Positions 1 to 7,973 of a DNA stretch of 64,000 nucleotides are shown in pieces (position 1 is the stretch's first letter; each line of letters begins with the position of its first letter). Below the pieces are notes generated by a model. That model made no database searches. It saw only the letters and a program-made list of their open reading frames with translations, and had not been told where the DNA came from. The translations under genes and the position numbers were made by a program. Source of the stretch: Paracidovorax avenae (GTDB lineage: Bacteria > Pseudomonadota > Gammaproteobacteria > Burkholderiales > Burkholderiaceae_C); the NCBI RefSeq assembly GCF_040892545.1, contig NZ_CP156079.1:2143501-2207500 (forward strand). Direction: 5' to 3'.

Positions 1-1960
1 CGGTGCGGTAGCTCAGGTGCGCATCGACCAGCGTGTAGGCGGGGTTGGCGACGCTGCTGTCCGGGTAGAGCGCCGAGCGGCCGATGCGCTTGAGCGAGAG
101 CCCGGTCTCCCAGCCGGCGACGGGCTTCCATTGCACGGCCACGCCATAGCTGCTGCGTGGCGTGTTGGGGAACTGCTGCCCGGCGTAGTCCACGCCGCCC
201 TTGGCGTAGCTGTCGTACTGCGCCTCCACCCAGCCCGCGAAGGCGCTGAACTCCAGGCCACGCGCGGGCCGCAGCGCAGCATTCAGTTCCACGCCCTGGC
301 TGTGCGAGCGGCCGGCGTTGCCCACCAGGCTGGCGCCGCCGGCGCCGATCACCACCACCTGCTGGTCGCGCAACTGGGTGCGGAACACCGTGGCGCCCAT
401 GTCCCAGCGGTTGCCGGCGCCGCGCATGCGCCAGCCCAGCTCCAGGTGGTTACCGTATTCCGGCGCATAGGGCGTGGCGGCCGAGGCGGGGTCGTAGGCG
501 TAGAGGTTGAAGCCCGAGGCCTTGTAGCCGCGCGCCAGCGTGGCCCAGGCGAACTGTTGTTCGGCCGGCTGCCACTCCAGCGTCAGGCGCGGCAGCAGCA
601 CGGTGTCGCGGGTCTTCACGGCGTCCACGCGATCGGTGCTGGCGTAGGGGGTGTCGGGCACGCCGTCGCCATCGCTGTCGTAGTAGCCGCTCTGCGCGCT
701 GGTCCAGTCCATGCGGCGCCGGTCGTGCTCCAGCCGCAGCGCGCCGGCCAGGCGCCACTGTGGTGCGAAGCGCCAGCCCAGTTCGCCGAACACCGCGGCC
801 GTGCCGCCCTCCACGTCGGCCGTGGTCGCCGAGCGCATGTAGCCGGGAATCTCGAACAGGTAGGGCGAGGACTTGCGCACGCGCGAGGCATAGGCGCCGG
901 TGAGCCAGTCGATGCCGCCGGTGTCGGCCGGCGCGCTGTTCAGGCGCGCCTCGGCGCTGAACTGGCGCGTGCGGTTGTCGAAGCCCGAGGGGCCGCCGAA
1001 CAGCGACTGCGGCATCCAGAAGTTCCACTGCGCCTCGGTACCGCCCAGGGTCACGGCCAGCCGGCGGCCGTCGTCGAGGCGACGGGTGTACTCGCCGGTG
1101 AGCAGGGTGTAGGCCACGTCGTTGCGGCCGGCATCGCTGGAGACCGATGCATGCGCGCGGGCCAGCGCCGGGGTGACGAAGAAGTCGTTGCCGCCGTCGC
1201 GGGTGGCGCGGTGCAGGCCGAACCGCCATTCGCCGCCGGCATCGTCGACGTGCAGCAGTTTCAGGCGCGCAAAGCGGCTGCGCCAGCCGGCCGTGTCGTC
1301 ACGGCCCAGGGCCTTGTTGTGGACGTAGCCGTCGGCATCTTCGGTGCCCACGGCCAGGCGCACGGCGGTGCGCTCGGCCAGCGGCAAGTCCAGCGCGGCC
1401 GACGTCCGCCAGCGCTTGCCGCTGCTGTACTCGACCTGCGCGCCGCCGCCGAAGACGAAGCCCGGGTCGCGCGTGCGGATCGCCACCAGCCCGCCCATGC
1501 TGTTCTGGCCGTACAGCGTGCTCTGCGGGCCACGCAGCAGTTCGATGCGCTCCAGGTCGAACAGCGTGCCCAGCGCACTGCCCACCACCGCCATGCCGTC
1601 GATCAGCACGCTGGTGCTCAGGCTGTCGGACTCGTCGTCCGAGAAGCCCAGGCCGCGCACCGTGAGCGTGGGCGTGCTGCCGGTGAAGTCGGTGAAGTAG
1701 ACGTTCCCCAGTTGCTGGGCCACGTCCGCCAGCGACTGCAGGCCCTGGCGCTCCAGCGCGTCGCCGTCGATCAGGCCGGCGCTGGCCGGCGTCTCGAACA
1801 GGGAGCGCTCCTGCTTGGTGGCCGTGACCACGACCGGCGACAAGGTCACCGCGGGCGGGACGGTCGCGGTTTGCTGTGCATGGACAGTAGAAGCGAAAGC
1901 ACCCGTCACGAAGGCGAGGATCAGGCTGGCGGCAAGCGGGTTCAGGTTGGGACAGGGCAT
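1..1960 (-). CDS. TonB-dependent siderophore receptor, C-terminus cut by window edge
   Basis: Outer-membrane ferric-siderophore receptor energised by TonB. About 653 residues are visible. The start is ATG at 1960, giving a signal peptide that ends near STVHAQQ, then a TonB-box/plug start (SPVVVTATKQERS), a plug with VLIDGMAV and IELLRGPQSTLYGQNSMGG, and beta-barrel segments such as ARGYKASGFNLYAYDP. The frame is open to base 1, where YTLVDAHLSYRT shows that only the last strands of the barrel are missing. There is no N-terminal secretin-like (STN) signalling domain, so it is not a FecA-type transducer. It is divergent from an AraC/PchR-like regulator with a Fur-box-like sequence between them. 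This is the layout of fptA/pchR and fyuA/ybtA. The siderophore cannot be told from sequence alone. Confidence 0.93.
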   Translation of the reverse strand, partial: MPCPNLNPLAASLILAFVTGAFASTVHAQQTATVPPAVTLSPVVVTATKQERSLFETPASAGLIDGDALERQGLQSLADVAQQLGNVYFTDFTGSTPTLTVRGLGFSDDESDSLSTSVLIDGMAVVGSALGTLFDLERIELLRGPQSTLYGQNSMGGLVAIRTRDPGFVFGGGAQVEYSSGKRWRTSAALDLPLAERTAVRLAVGTEDADGYVHNKALGRDDTAGWRSRFARLKLLHVDDAGGEWRFGLHRATRDGGNDFFVTPALARAHASVSSDAGRNDVAYTLLTGEYTRRLDDGRRLAVTLGGTEAQWNFWMPQSLFGGPSGFDNRTRQFSAEARLNSAPADTGGIDWLTGAYASRVRKSSPYLFEIPGYMRSATTADVEGGTAAVFGELGWRFAPQWRLAGALRLEHDRRRMDWTSAQSGYYDSDGDGVPDTPYASTDRVDAVKTRDTVLLPRLTLEWQPAEQQFAWATLARGYKASGFNLYAYDPASAATPYAPEYGNHLELGWRMRGAGNRWDMGATVFRTQLRDQQVVVIGAGGASLVGNAGRSHSQGVELNAALRPARGLEFSAFAGWVEAQYDSYAKGGVDYAGQQFPNTPRSSYGVAVQWKPVAGWETGLSLKRIGRSALYPDSSVANPAYTLVDAHLSYRT

Positions 1961-1989
1961 GTCGAGCTCGGAAAATGGCTGTGTTTTAA

Positions 1990-2004
1990 TGTTAGTAATT
2001 CTCA
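1990..2004. promoter_or_regulatory. Fur-box-like site between receptor and AraC gene
   Basis: On the minus strand this reads TGAGAATTACTAACA and matches the 7-1-7 Fur consensus TGATAATNATTATCA at 11 of 14 defined positions. It lies 30 bp upstream of the receptor start (1960) and 54 bp upstream of the AraC start (2058), so one site could give iron repression in both directions. The match is seen in the sequence; the function is inferred. Confidence 0.6.
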
Positions 2005-2057
2005 TTTGCATTTAATGCCCGAAGCGGGAGCATCGATACCCGAAAAAGGAGTTTTTT

Positions 2058-3029
2058 ATGCACGGCATCCCTGTGGTGGATGTGGCGGGTTACCTGCCGC
2101 CCGACCTGATGCACCGGCCCGACCTGTGGCCGGCCGGGCCGCAGCGCAGCGGCGCCTATGCCAATGGACGTGGACTGGCGGCCTTCGCCAGCCGCAGCGA
2201 GTACGCGGTGCCCACCACCATCACGGTGACGGACTCGGAGCGCCGGCTGCATCTGTCGGTGTGGCTGCGCGACGGGATGTCGGTGGATGCCGAAGGCCGC
2301 CGCTTCCAGGTGGCGGGCCGGCAGACCGTCGCCGGCTTCATGCCCGGGGCGCGCTGGAGGACCTCTTTCCAGGGGGCCGTGCACCACGTGGGCCTGCTGC
2401 TGGCGCCCGACTGCCTGGCGGCTCTGGCGGGGGAGCAGGGCGAGGACTTTTTCGACGCCCTGCAGCGCGACGGCTGCATGCGCATCCGCCCCGGCGACAC
2501 CGACACGCTGCGCGTGGCCCGCGAGCTGGAGTCCGTGCTGCTCGACCCGGCCAGCCTGCGGCTGATGCGCGAAGCCAAGAGCCTGGAACTGCTGGGCTGC
2601 CTGCTGCTGGCCGGCCAGCGCCACGTGCAGGCCGGGCTGGGACCGCTGGTGCGCGAGCGCCTGCATGTGGCGCGCGAGCGGCTGCTGCGCGACCTGGCCG
2701 AGCCGCCCACGCTGGTGCAACTGGCGGCTGAATGCGGGCTCAACACCTTCGCACTCAAACGAGGATTCAAAGCCTTGTTCGGCATGCCTGCGTACGCGCT
2801 CTATCAGCGTGAACGCATGCGGCGGGCGTGGGAGCTGATCGCTTCAGGCCGGATGACCGCCAGCGAGGTGGGCGGAGAACTGGGCTACGGCAACCTCAGT
2901 CATTTCGGGGCGGCGTTCCGGCGAGCGCATGGGATGCTGCCTGGTGAAGTCCGGCGCCAGGTGCTGGCTCAGGGTTCGAGCCCAAAGATATCTTTGAACG
3001 GCGATATCGATCGAATGTCACCGCAGTAG
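2058..3029 (+). CDS. AraC-family regulator (PchR/YbtA-like) of siderophore uptake
   Basis: Transcription activator of 323 residues, presumably sensing the ferric siderophore taken up by the divergent receptor. The C-terminal third carries two helix-turn-helix motifs (LVQLAAECGLNTFALKRGFKALFGMPAYALYQRERM, broken here into family-typical pieces: LAAECGLN.FALKRGFK and GELGYGNLSHFGAAFRRAHG). The N-terminal part resembles PchR sensor domains. The start is ATG 2058, preceded by a strong AAAGGAG ribosome site 6 bases upstream. The last residues (about 305-323) are unlike the family and carry a 14-bp palindrome, and an IS remnant begins immediately after the stop, so the tail may have been altered by insertion. 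The exact inducer is unknown. Confidence 0.88.
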   Translation: MHGIPVVDVAGYLPPDLMHRPDLWPAGPQRSGAYANGRGLAAFASRSEYAVPTTITVTDSERRLHLSVWLRDGMSVDAEGRRFQVAGRQTVAGFMPGARWRTSFQGAVHHVGLLLAPDCLAALAGEQGEDFFDALQRDGCMRIRPGDTDTLRVARELESVLLDPASLRLMREAKSLELLGCLLLAGQRHVQAGLGPLVRERLHVARERLLRDLAEPPTLVQLAAECGLNTFALKRGFKALFGMPAYALYQRERMRRAWELIASGRMTASEVGGELGYGNLSHFGAAFRRAHGMLPGEVRRQVLAQGSSPKISLNGDIDRMSPQ

Positions 3030-3242
3030 CCAGGGTCGGGCCTCCCCGGCGAAGGCGTGCCGCGCCACCGCGGCCTTCGCCTCTGCCTTCGATCGGAAGC
3101 TGCGACGCTCGATCAGCTCACACTCGAGCGTGGCGAAGAAGCTCTCGGCCATGGCGTTGTCGTATGCGTCACCCACACTGCCCATCGACGGGCGCACGCC
3201 CATCTCTGCACAGCGTTCTCCCGCCTGTCGATTGACCATCAA
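3018..3242 (-). pseudogene. IS3-family transposase (OrfB) remnant
   Basis: The translated fragment contains ERCAEMGVRPSMGSVGDAY, DNAMAESFFATLECELIERR and SFRSKAEAKAAV, the characteristic end of the DDE integrase core of IS3-family OrfB proteins. The expected upstream catalytic part and the terminal YNPRRRHS motif are missing, and the final 15 codons are unrelated. No inverted repeats could be paired around it. It abuts the stop codons of the AraC gene on one side and of the FAD monooxygenase on the other, so this is a decayed insertion that marks one edge of the siderophore cassette. The apparent TTG start is not meaningful. Confidence 0.85.
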
Positions 3243-4456
3243 GGCTGGCGAAGCGCTTCCATGGCCTCTGCCTCGGACTTCAGGCCATTGAGGAAAACGC
3301 GCCGCAAGAGGGCGTTCGGCATGGTGCGCAGCGCTAGATTGCGCAGGTGAAAGGCCAGCGGCGTGGCCGGCACGAACGCTGGCGCCAGCTTGCGGCTGCG
3401 TTGCTGCAGCCGCGCGACGGTGGGCCGCAGGCGCTGGTCCTGGCGGGCGAACGCCACAGCGAGCTGCTGACCGGAAGGACCTGCGCCTCGACCGGCGGCG
3501 CGTTCCAGTTCCTCCGCCAGGATGCTGGCCGACGCCAGCGCCAGACCCGCGCCCTGGCCCGAGATCAGTGACAGGCTGTGCGCCGAGTCGCCCAGCAGCA
3601 CCACGCGTCCGCTGTGCCAGCGCGGCAGTTCGACGACTGCGAGATCGTCGATCACGACATCGGCCTGCGGCTCGACGGCATCGAGCACCGCTCGGACCAC
3701 GTCATGGCTGTTCTGGACGAGGTCGCGCAGCACATCGAGCCGTGCCTGCGGCGCAACGAAGCCCTGCTCGGCACTCCGCCAAACGTGCAGTGCCGCCAGC
3801 CGGCCCGAAGCGAGGGTGTAGTACTCCGACTGCAGACCGGGTTCGGCATAGGAAAGAAAGCTCTCCTTCAACCGCAGCGTGTCGGGCACGTCGTAGGCGG
3901 CGTAGCGGTAGCCGAGTGGCCGAAGGCATTGCACATCGGGCGCGAAGGCCTGTGCACGGAGTGCAGAGTGCACTCCATCGGCGGCGATCAGCAGATCCGC
4001 GTCGAGATTGCTGCCGTCGGACAGCTGGATCGCGATCCCGGACTCTGCATTGTCGAACGCTGCGACCGTTGTACCGAAGCTGAGCTCGATCTGGTCGCGG
4101 ATCTCTTCGTGCAGGATGCGCACGAGCTCGGTCCGGCGCAATGTGATCCAGTCCATTTCGCTCAGCAGGGCGCGGTAGTCCATCCGCAGGATCTCGCGCC
4201 CCGCCCGGTTCCGGTACACGTGTATCCCCATGTCGGGATAGGCTACTTTCTTCAGCCGCGGCACGAGTCCCATCTTCCGGACTGTGGCCAGGCCAGGGCC
4301 CGAAAGCCCCATCATGTGACCGCCATCGCGCAGATGCGCAGCGCGTTCGACGATGCGCACGCGCCAGCCGGCGTGGCTGAGCCACCAGGCGGCGGCCAGG
4401 CCGGCCACGCCGGCGCCGGCGATCAGGGCAAAGGGTTGCTTCTGCGAAGACATCAT
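3239..4456 (-). CDS. FAD-dependent monooxygenase in siderophore-uptake operon
   Basis: Flavoprotein monooxygenase of the salicylate/p-hydroxybenzoate hydroxylase class, 405 residues. Visible motifs are the N-terminal Rossmann dinucleotide fold (LIAGAGVAGLAAAWWLSHAG, residues ~9-28), the middle LLIAADGVHSALR (DG motif) and the second FAD motif VVLLGDSAHSLSLISGQGAG. The open frame extends upstream to 4723, but ATG 4456 is chosen because it overlaps the permease stop as ATGA and starts just before the FAD fold. It is the third gene of a receptor-permease-monooxygenase operon. A role in hydroxylating or dismantling an aromatic siderophore, or its breakdown product, inside the cell is my inference; family members act on many aromatic substrates. 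Confidence 0.88.
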   Translation of the reverse strand: MMSSQKQPFALIAGAGVAGLAAAWWLSHAGWRVRIVERAAHLRDGGHMMGLSGPGLATVRKMGLVPRLKKVAYPDMGIHVYRNRAGREILRMDYRALLSEMDWITLRRTELVRILHEEIRDQIELSFGTTVAAFDNAESGIAIQLSDGSNLDADLLIAADGVHSALRAQAFAPDVQCLRPLGYRYAAYDVPDTLRLKESFLSYAEPGLQSEYYTLASGRLAALHVWRSAEQGFVAPQARLDVLRDLVQNSHDVVRAVLDAVEPQADVVIDDLAVVELPRWHSGRVVLLGDSAHSLSLISGQGAGLALASASILAEELERAAGRGAGPSGQQLAVAFARQDQRLRPTVARLQQRSRKLAPAFVPATPLAFHLRNLALRTMPNALLRRVFLNGLKSEAEAMEALRQP

Positions 4457-5733
4457 GGGGCGTGTGTTGGGGCGGAGGGGGGGGCGAGTGCATTCGTGCG
4501 GGAAGTCCACAGGTGCACCGTGTACAGGGTTGCAAGCGCCGACAGTGCCGTAGCCACGGCGAAGCACGCGCCGTAGCCCCAGCGGTGCGCCATCAAGCCC
4601 CCGGCCATGCCTGCGGATGCGGCGATCAGGGCATCGGCGCATTGGAACAAGGTGAAGTCCACGCCGGCTTGCCGTGGTGAAGCCCAGCCCATCAGCAGCG
4701 AGTAGATGGCGACGAAGGCGCAAGCCATGGCCGCGAGCTTGAGCCCGAGGAGTGTGGCCAGCAGTTCCACCGAGGCAGTGTGTGCCGCCAGCATCAGGGC
4801 CAGCAGCACGGCGGTCTCCAGGGCAACGGCCACCGCCACCGCTCGGCAGGCACCTGTGCGCCGCACCAGCAGTCCACCACCCAACGTACCCGCCAAGCCG
4901 CAGCCGACGCCCAGCACGCCATTGAGCAGGCCCACGAGCGCGACGCTTGCGCCCCGGTCGATCAGCAATGGGGTGAGCATGCCTGCTGCCAGGCGAACGC
5001 CAGCACCGCAGATCAGCGTCAACAGCAGGCCGCGCCTGACCTGGGCATCACCGAAGGCATGCCGCAGCGCGGGTCGGTGGCCGAGTTCGGCGCCGGCCGG
5101 GCGCGGTGCCTCGCCGACCGCCAGCAGTGGCAGCGTCAGCAGTGCCGCGAGCAAGCCCGCGGACGCAAGTGCCGCCGGCCAGCCGGAGACCTGGGCCACC
5201 AGGAGGAACGCGCTACCGCCGATCGCGATGCCCAGGTAGCTGCCGCCGACCTGCGCCACGTTGCCCCAGCCGCGCTGATGGGCCGCCAACTGGTCGACGG
5301 CGAAGCCGTCGCAGGCGATGTCCATCGTCGCCGCGAGGAAGGCGGCGATCAGCAGTGCCACCATCAGCCACACCGAGTCCAGCCGCAGTCCGTGGCTACC
5401 CCGCACAGAGAGGGCGCCGAACAGCGCCGTGGTCAGCAGCACCGCGGCGAGCAGCCACTGGCCAGCCAGGATCAACGGGCGTGAGCGACGTTCAGGCCGA
5501 TCTACCGGCAGCCGCCACCGCTCCACCATCGGCGCCCACAGGAACTTCAATGCCCAAGGCAGCATGAACAGCGAAGCCATGCCGATCCATTGCAGGGAGA
5601 CGCCGGCCGCGCGCAGGAGGGCGGGCACCGACATCATCGCGATGCCCGTCACCATGCTCTGCGTGACGTAGATGCCTCCGATGGCGGCCAGCAGAGGCTC
5701 CAGCCGCGATTTGGCTCGCATGGACGAGCACAT
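4453..5733 (-). CDS. RhtX/FptX-like siderophore permease (MFS-type)
   Basis: Inner-membrane permease of 426 residues with about 12 hydrophobic segments. The N-terminal part (YVTQSMVTGIAMMSVPALLR, then WIGMASLFMLPWALKFLWAP) is characteristic of the RhtX/FptX family of single-component siderophore importers (rhizobactin 1021 and pyochelin) and of AmpG-related permeases. The start is ATG 5733, only three bases after the receptor stop (5737-5739); ATG 5721 is an alternative. The stop overlaps the next gene as ATGA, so the three genes are almost certainly co-transcribed and translationally coupled. It probably brings the siderophore or its iron complex from periplasm to cytoplasm without an ABC transporter. 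Confidence 0.88.
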   Translation of the reverse strand: MCSSMRAKSRLEPLLAAIGGIYVTQSMVTGIAMMSVPALLRAAGVSLQWIGMASLFMLPWALKFLWAPMVERWRLPVDRPERRSRPLILAGQWLLAAVLLTTALFGALSVRGSHGLRLDSVWLMVALLIAAFLAATMDIACDGFAVDQLAAHQRGWGNVAQVGGSYLGIAIGGSAFLLVAQVSGWPAALASAGLLAALLTLPLLAVGEAPRPAGAELGHRPALRHAFGDAQVRRGLLLTLICGAGVRLAAGMLTPLLIDRGASVALVGLLNGVLGVGCGLAGTLGGGLLVRRTGACRAVAVAVALETAVLLALMLAAHTASVELLATLLGLKLAAMACAFVAIYSLLMGWASPRQAGVDFTLFQCADALIAASAGMAGGLMAHRWGYGACFAVATALSALATLYTVHLWTSRTNALAPPSAPTHAP

Positions 5734-5736
5734 CGA

Positions 5737-7875
5737 TCAGAGATCCCAGGTGAGCGTCAGGCCCACGGTCCGCCCGGTGGCCACCTGGGCGAAGTTGCCG
5801 AGCGGACCGCCCGAGAAGCCGTAGGTCCGGTACTTCGTATCGGTGAGGTTGTGGGCGTATAGCGCGAACTCGAGGCTCGGCCTGACGCGCCAGGCGATCG
5901 TTGCGTTGACCGCGGTGTACGCCGGCTGCCGCAGCTGGTTGGCGATGTCGAAATACTGCGCGCCGACACGTTGAATCGTCACCTGGGGACGCAGCGTTCC
6001 GATGGCGGTGGACAGACGTCCCTTGATACTGGCTGTCAGGCCATATGGCGGCGCGAAGGGCACATCGTTGCCCTGGCAACTTGCGCACGATGCGTCCACG
6101 TAGCGGCGGAAGGTTGCATGGTTGGCAAAGCCGGACAGGCCCAGCGTCCAGGCCGGGGAGGCGTCCCACTCCGCCTCCAGTTCCAGCCCGGTCGAGTGGG
6201 TGTTGCCGACGTTGCGAAGGCTCTGGTAGCCGACGCTGTTGACGCTGTAGAGCTGCGCGTCCTTGACGTCGATGCGGTACAGCGCTGCGGAAGCCCGCAG
6301 GGACTGTTCGGTGAAACGGGTCCCGATCTCGGTGCTGGTGGAGCGTTCCTTCTGGAACGCCTGCGCATCCGCCGGGCTGGAGGGCGCCAGGTTGAAGCCG
6401 CCGGGCTTGTAGCCCTGCGATACGTTGGCGTAAAGGCGCCATGCTGGTGTCAGTCGATAGCCTGCGGACACTCGTCCCAGCACGTGATCGCCGTCGGTGT
6501 CTGCATTGCCGGAGAACGCCCGCGGCGTGAAGGTCGCGAAGTCCAGCGCGCTGCCATCGAACCGAGTGCGTGCCTTGTCGCGTGAGGCGCGCAGACCCGC
6601 CGACAAGTCGAGCGCGCGTGTGGCATGCCAGGTCACATCACCATAGGCCGCGAGCGCCTTGCTCTGGTTGCTGGAGGCTGTGGTGAGGGCATTGGCGACG
6701 ATGGGTGTCTTGAGGTCGTTGATGTAAGTACGCGACTGATCGACGTCCTGCCGGTACAGGCCGAACACCGCGTCCCAGGCGCGGCCGGGCGCATTCGTGG
6801 AAAGCCGCAGTTCCTGCACGTTCTGCCGCCAGTGCTCTGGATGCTGTGAAAAGTACGGGCCTATCGGGAACGCGCGCTGGATGTCCGCGCGCTGCCACGC
6901 AGTGAGGGCGCTCAGCCGCCATTGGCCGAAGTCGTAGCGGCCCGTGAACGACTGGCTGTCGCCGCACCGCCGCTGGTGGAAGTCGGCAAACGCGGCTGGC
7001 ATGCCCTGCATCACAAAGGCGCTGCGGCTCGAGGGGTCATCGAAGGGAACGTAGGCGTCCTGGCTCGCGGTCGTGCAATCCCTGCCGATGGCCAGCGCAG
7101 CCTCCCAGGGTGCGCCTGTGGGCGCGAGCCGCAGACGCGCCGTGCCGGCCGTCGACCGAGTCCCGCCTTGGTGGTCAGCGCCGGTCGTATCGTTGCGCAG
7201 ATCGCCAGGCGCGTTGATGCGTGCCACGGAGACGGAGCCATACAACAGGCCCCGGACCAACGGACCGGCGGCTTCCGCTTCGGCCTGGTAGCCGTTCCGG
7301 CTGGAGACGCCGGTCCGCAGCCGGGCCCGCGTGATGTTGTCCGGTGGCAGCGTCACGATGTTGAGAACGCCGCCTTCCGCACTCTTGCCGTAGAGCGTGC
7401 CTTGCGGTCCCTTGAGCAATTCCACGCGGTCGACGCCCAGCAACGTCTGGGTCGAAAAGATCGGTAGTTGCGGCACCCCATCGACATAGACCGTCAGTGC
7501 CGGATTGTAGAAGTCCTGTGCCGAGGTGACGCCCCGCACGCCGATGACCGGAAACAGCAGCGAGCCGCTCTGCAGCATTTGCACCCCGGGCAGCGCGCGG
7601 GCGAGATCGAGCGTGTTGGTGGCCTGCGTGTCGTCGAGCGCCTGGCGATCGACGATGACCGCTGCCCCATTGAGGCTGTCCAGCGACTGGTCGCGCTTGC
7701 TGGCGGTAACGGTCACGGTCGGCTGGGTGGCTGGTGGGGCCCCGGCGGTCGAAACCTGCGCCACAGCCGCCGCGCACGCCGCCAGGGAGAGGGCCGCGGT
7801 GGTTGTTCGTTTGGCTGTCCGGGCGAGAGGATGTGGCAGTAGTGGCGCCGCGGCGCCCGGAGGAGCAATGGACAT
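5737..7875 (-). CDS. TonB-dependent siderophore receptor, first gene of uptake operon
   Basis: Outer-membrane receptor of 712 residues. It has a signal peptide with an Ala-rich core (ALSLAACAAAVAQV), a TonB box/plug start (TVTVTASKRDQSLD), plug motifs VYVDGVPQLP and VELLKGPQGTLYGKSAEGG, barrel strands (YANVSQGYKPGGFNLAP), and the terminal strand VATGRTVGLTLTWDL, which ends in a hydrophobic residue as outer-membrane barrels do. No STN domain. It is followed after three bases by an RhtX/FptX-like permease and then an FAD monooxygenase, and is divergent from a PchR-like AraC gene. ATG 7875 lacks a good Shine-Dalgarno sequence but is the only start before the signal peptide. Proteins of this shape import aromatic or hydroxamate siderophores; the ligand is not predictable here. 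Confidence 0.93.
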   Translation of the reverse strand: MSIAPPGAAAPLLPHPLARTAKRTTTAALSLAACAAAVAQVSTAGAPPATQPTVTVTASKRDQSLDSLNGAAVIVDRQALDDTQATNTLDLARALPGVQMLQSGSLLFPVIGVRGVTSAQDFYNPALTVYVDGVPQLPIFSTQTLLGVDRVELLKGPQGTLYGKSAEGGVLNIVTLPPDNITRARLRTGVSSRNGYQAEAEAAGPLVRGLLYGSVSVARINAPGDLRNDTTGADHQGGTRSTAGTARLRLAPTGAPWEAALAIGRDCTTASQDAYVPFDDPSSRSAFVMQGMPAAFADFHQRRCGDSQSFTGRYDFGQWRLSALTAWQRADIQRAFPIGPYFSQHPEHWRQNVQELRLSTNAPGRAWDAVFGLYRQDVDQSRTYINDLKTPIVANALTTASSNQSKALAAYGDVTWHATRALDLSAGLRASRDKARTRFDGSALDFATFTPRAFSGNADTDGDHVLGRVSAGYRLTPAWRLYANVSQGYKPGGFNLAPSSPADAQAFQKERSTSTEIGTRFTEQSLRASAALYRIDVKDAQLYSVNSVGYQSLRNVGNTHSTGLELEAEWDASPAWTLGLSGFANHATFRRYVDASCASCQGNDVPFAPPYGLTASIKGRLSTAIGTLRPQVTIQRVGAQYFDIANQLRQPAYTAVNATIAWRVRPSLEFALYAHNLTDTKYRTYGFSGGPLGNFAQVATGRTVGLTLTWDL

Positions 7876-7899
7876 AGGAGGGCAGTGTTTTAGAATAAA

Positions 7900-7914
7900 T
7901 GAGAATTATTCCTA
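7900..7914. promoter_or_regulatory. Fur-box-like site between second receptor and AraC gene
   Basis: TGAGAATTATTCCTA matches the 7-1-7 Fur consensus TGATAATNATTATCA at 11 of 14 defined positions and lies 24 bp upstream of the receptor start (7875) and 59 bp upstream of the preferred AraC start (7974). It mirrors the site at 1990-2004. Iron repression is inferred. Confidence 0.65.
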
Positions 7915-7973
7915 TCCAAGGAAGCGGCGCTAACGGATTCACGTCCCGATTAGCGATTTCGAGGAGAAATTTC

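Noticed and set aside
17..2731. 904-codon open frame on the plus strand
   Set aside because: It is antisense to the receptor gene and overlaps the AraC gene; its protein is an Arg/Ala/Gly-rich low-complexity string from high-GC antisense, with no family motif.
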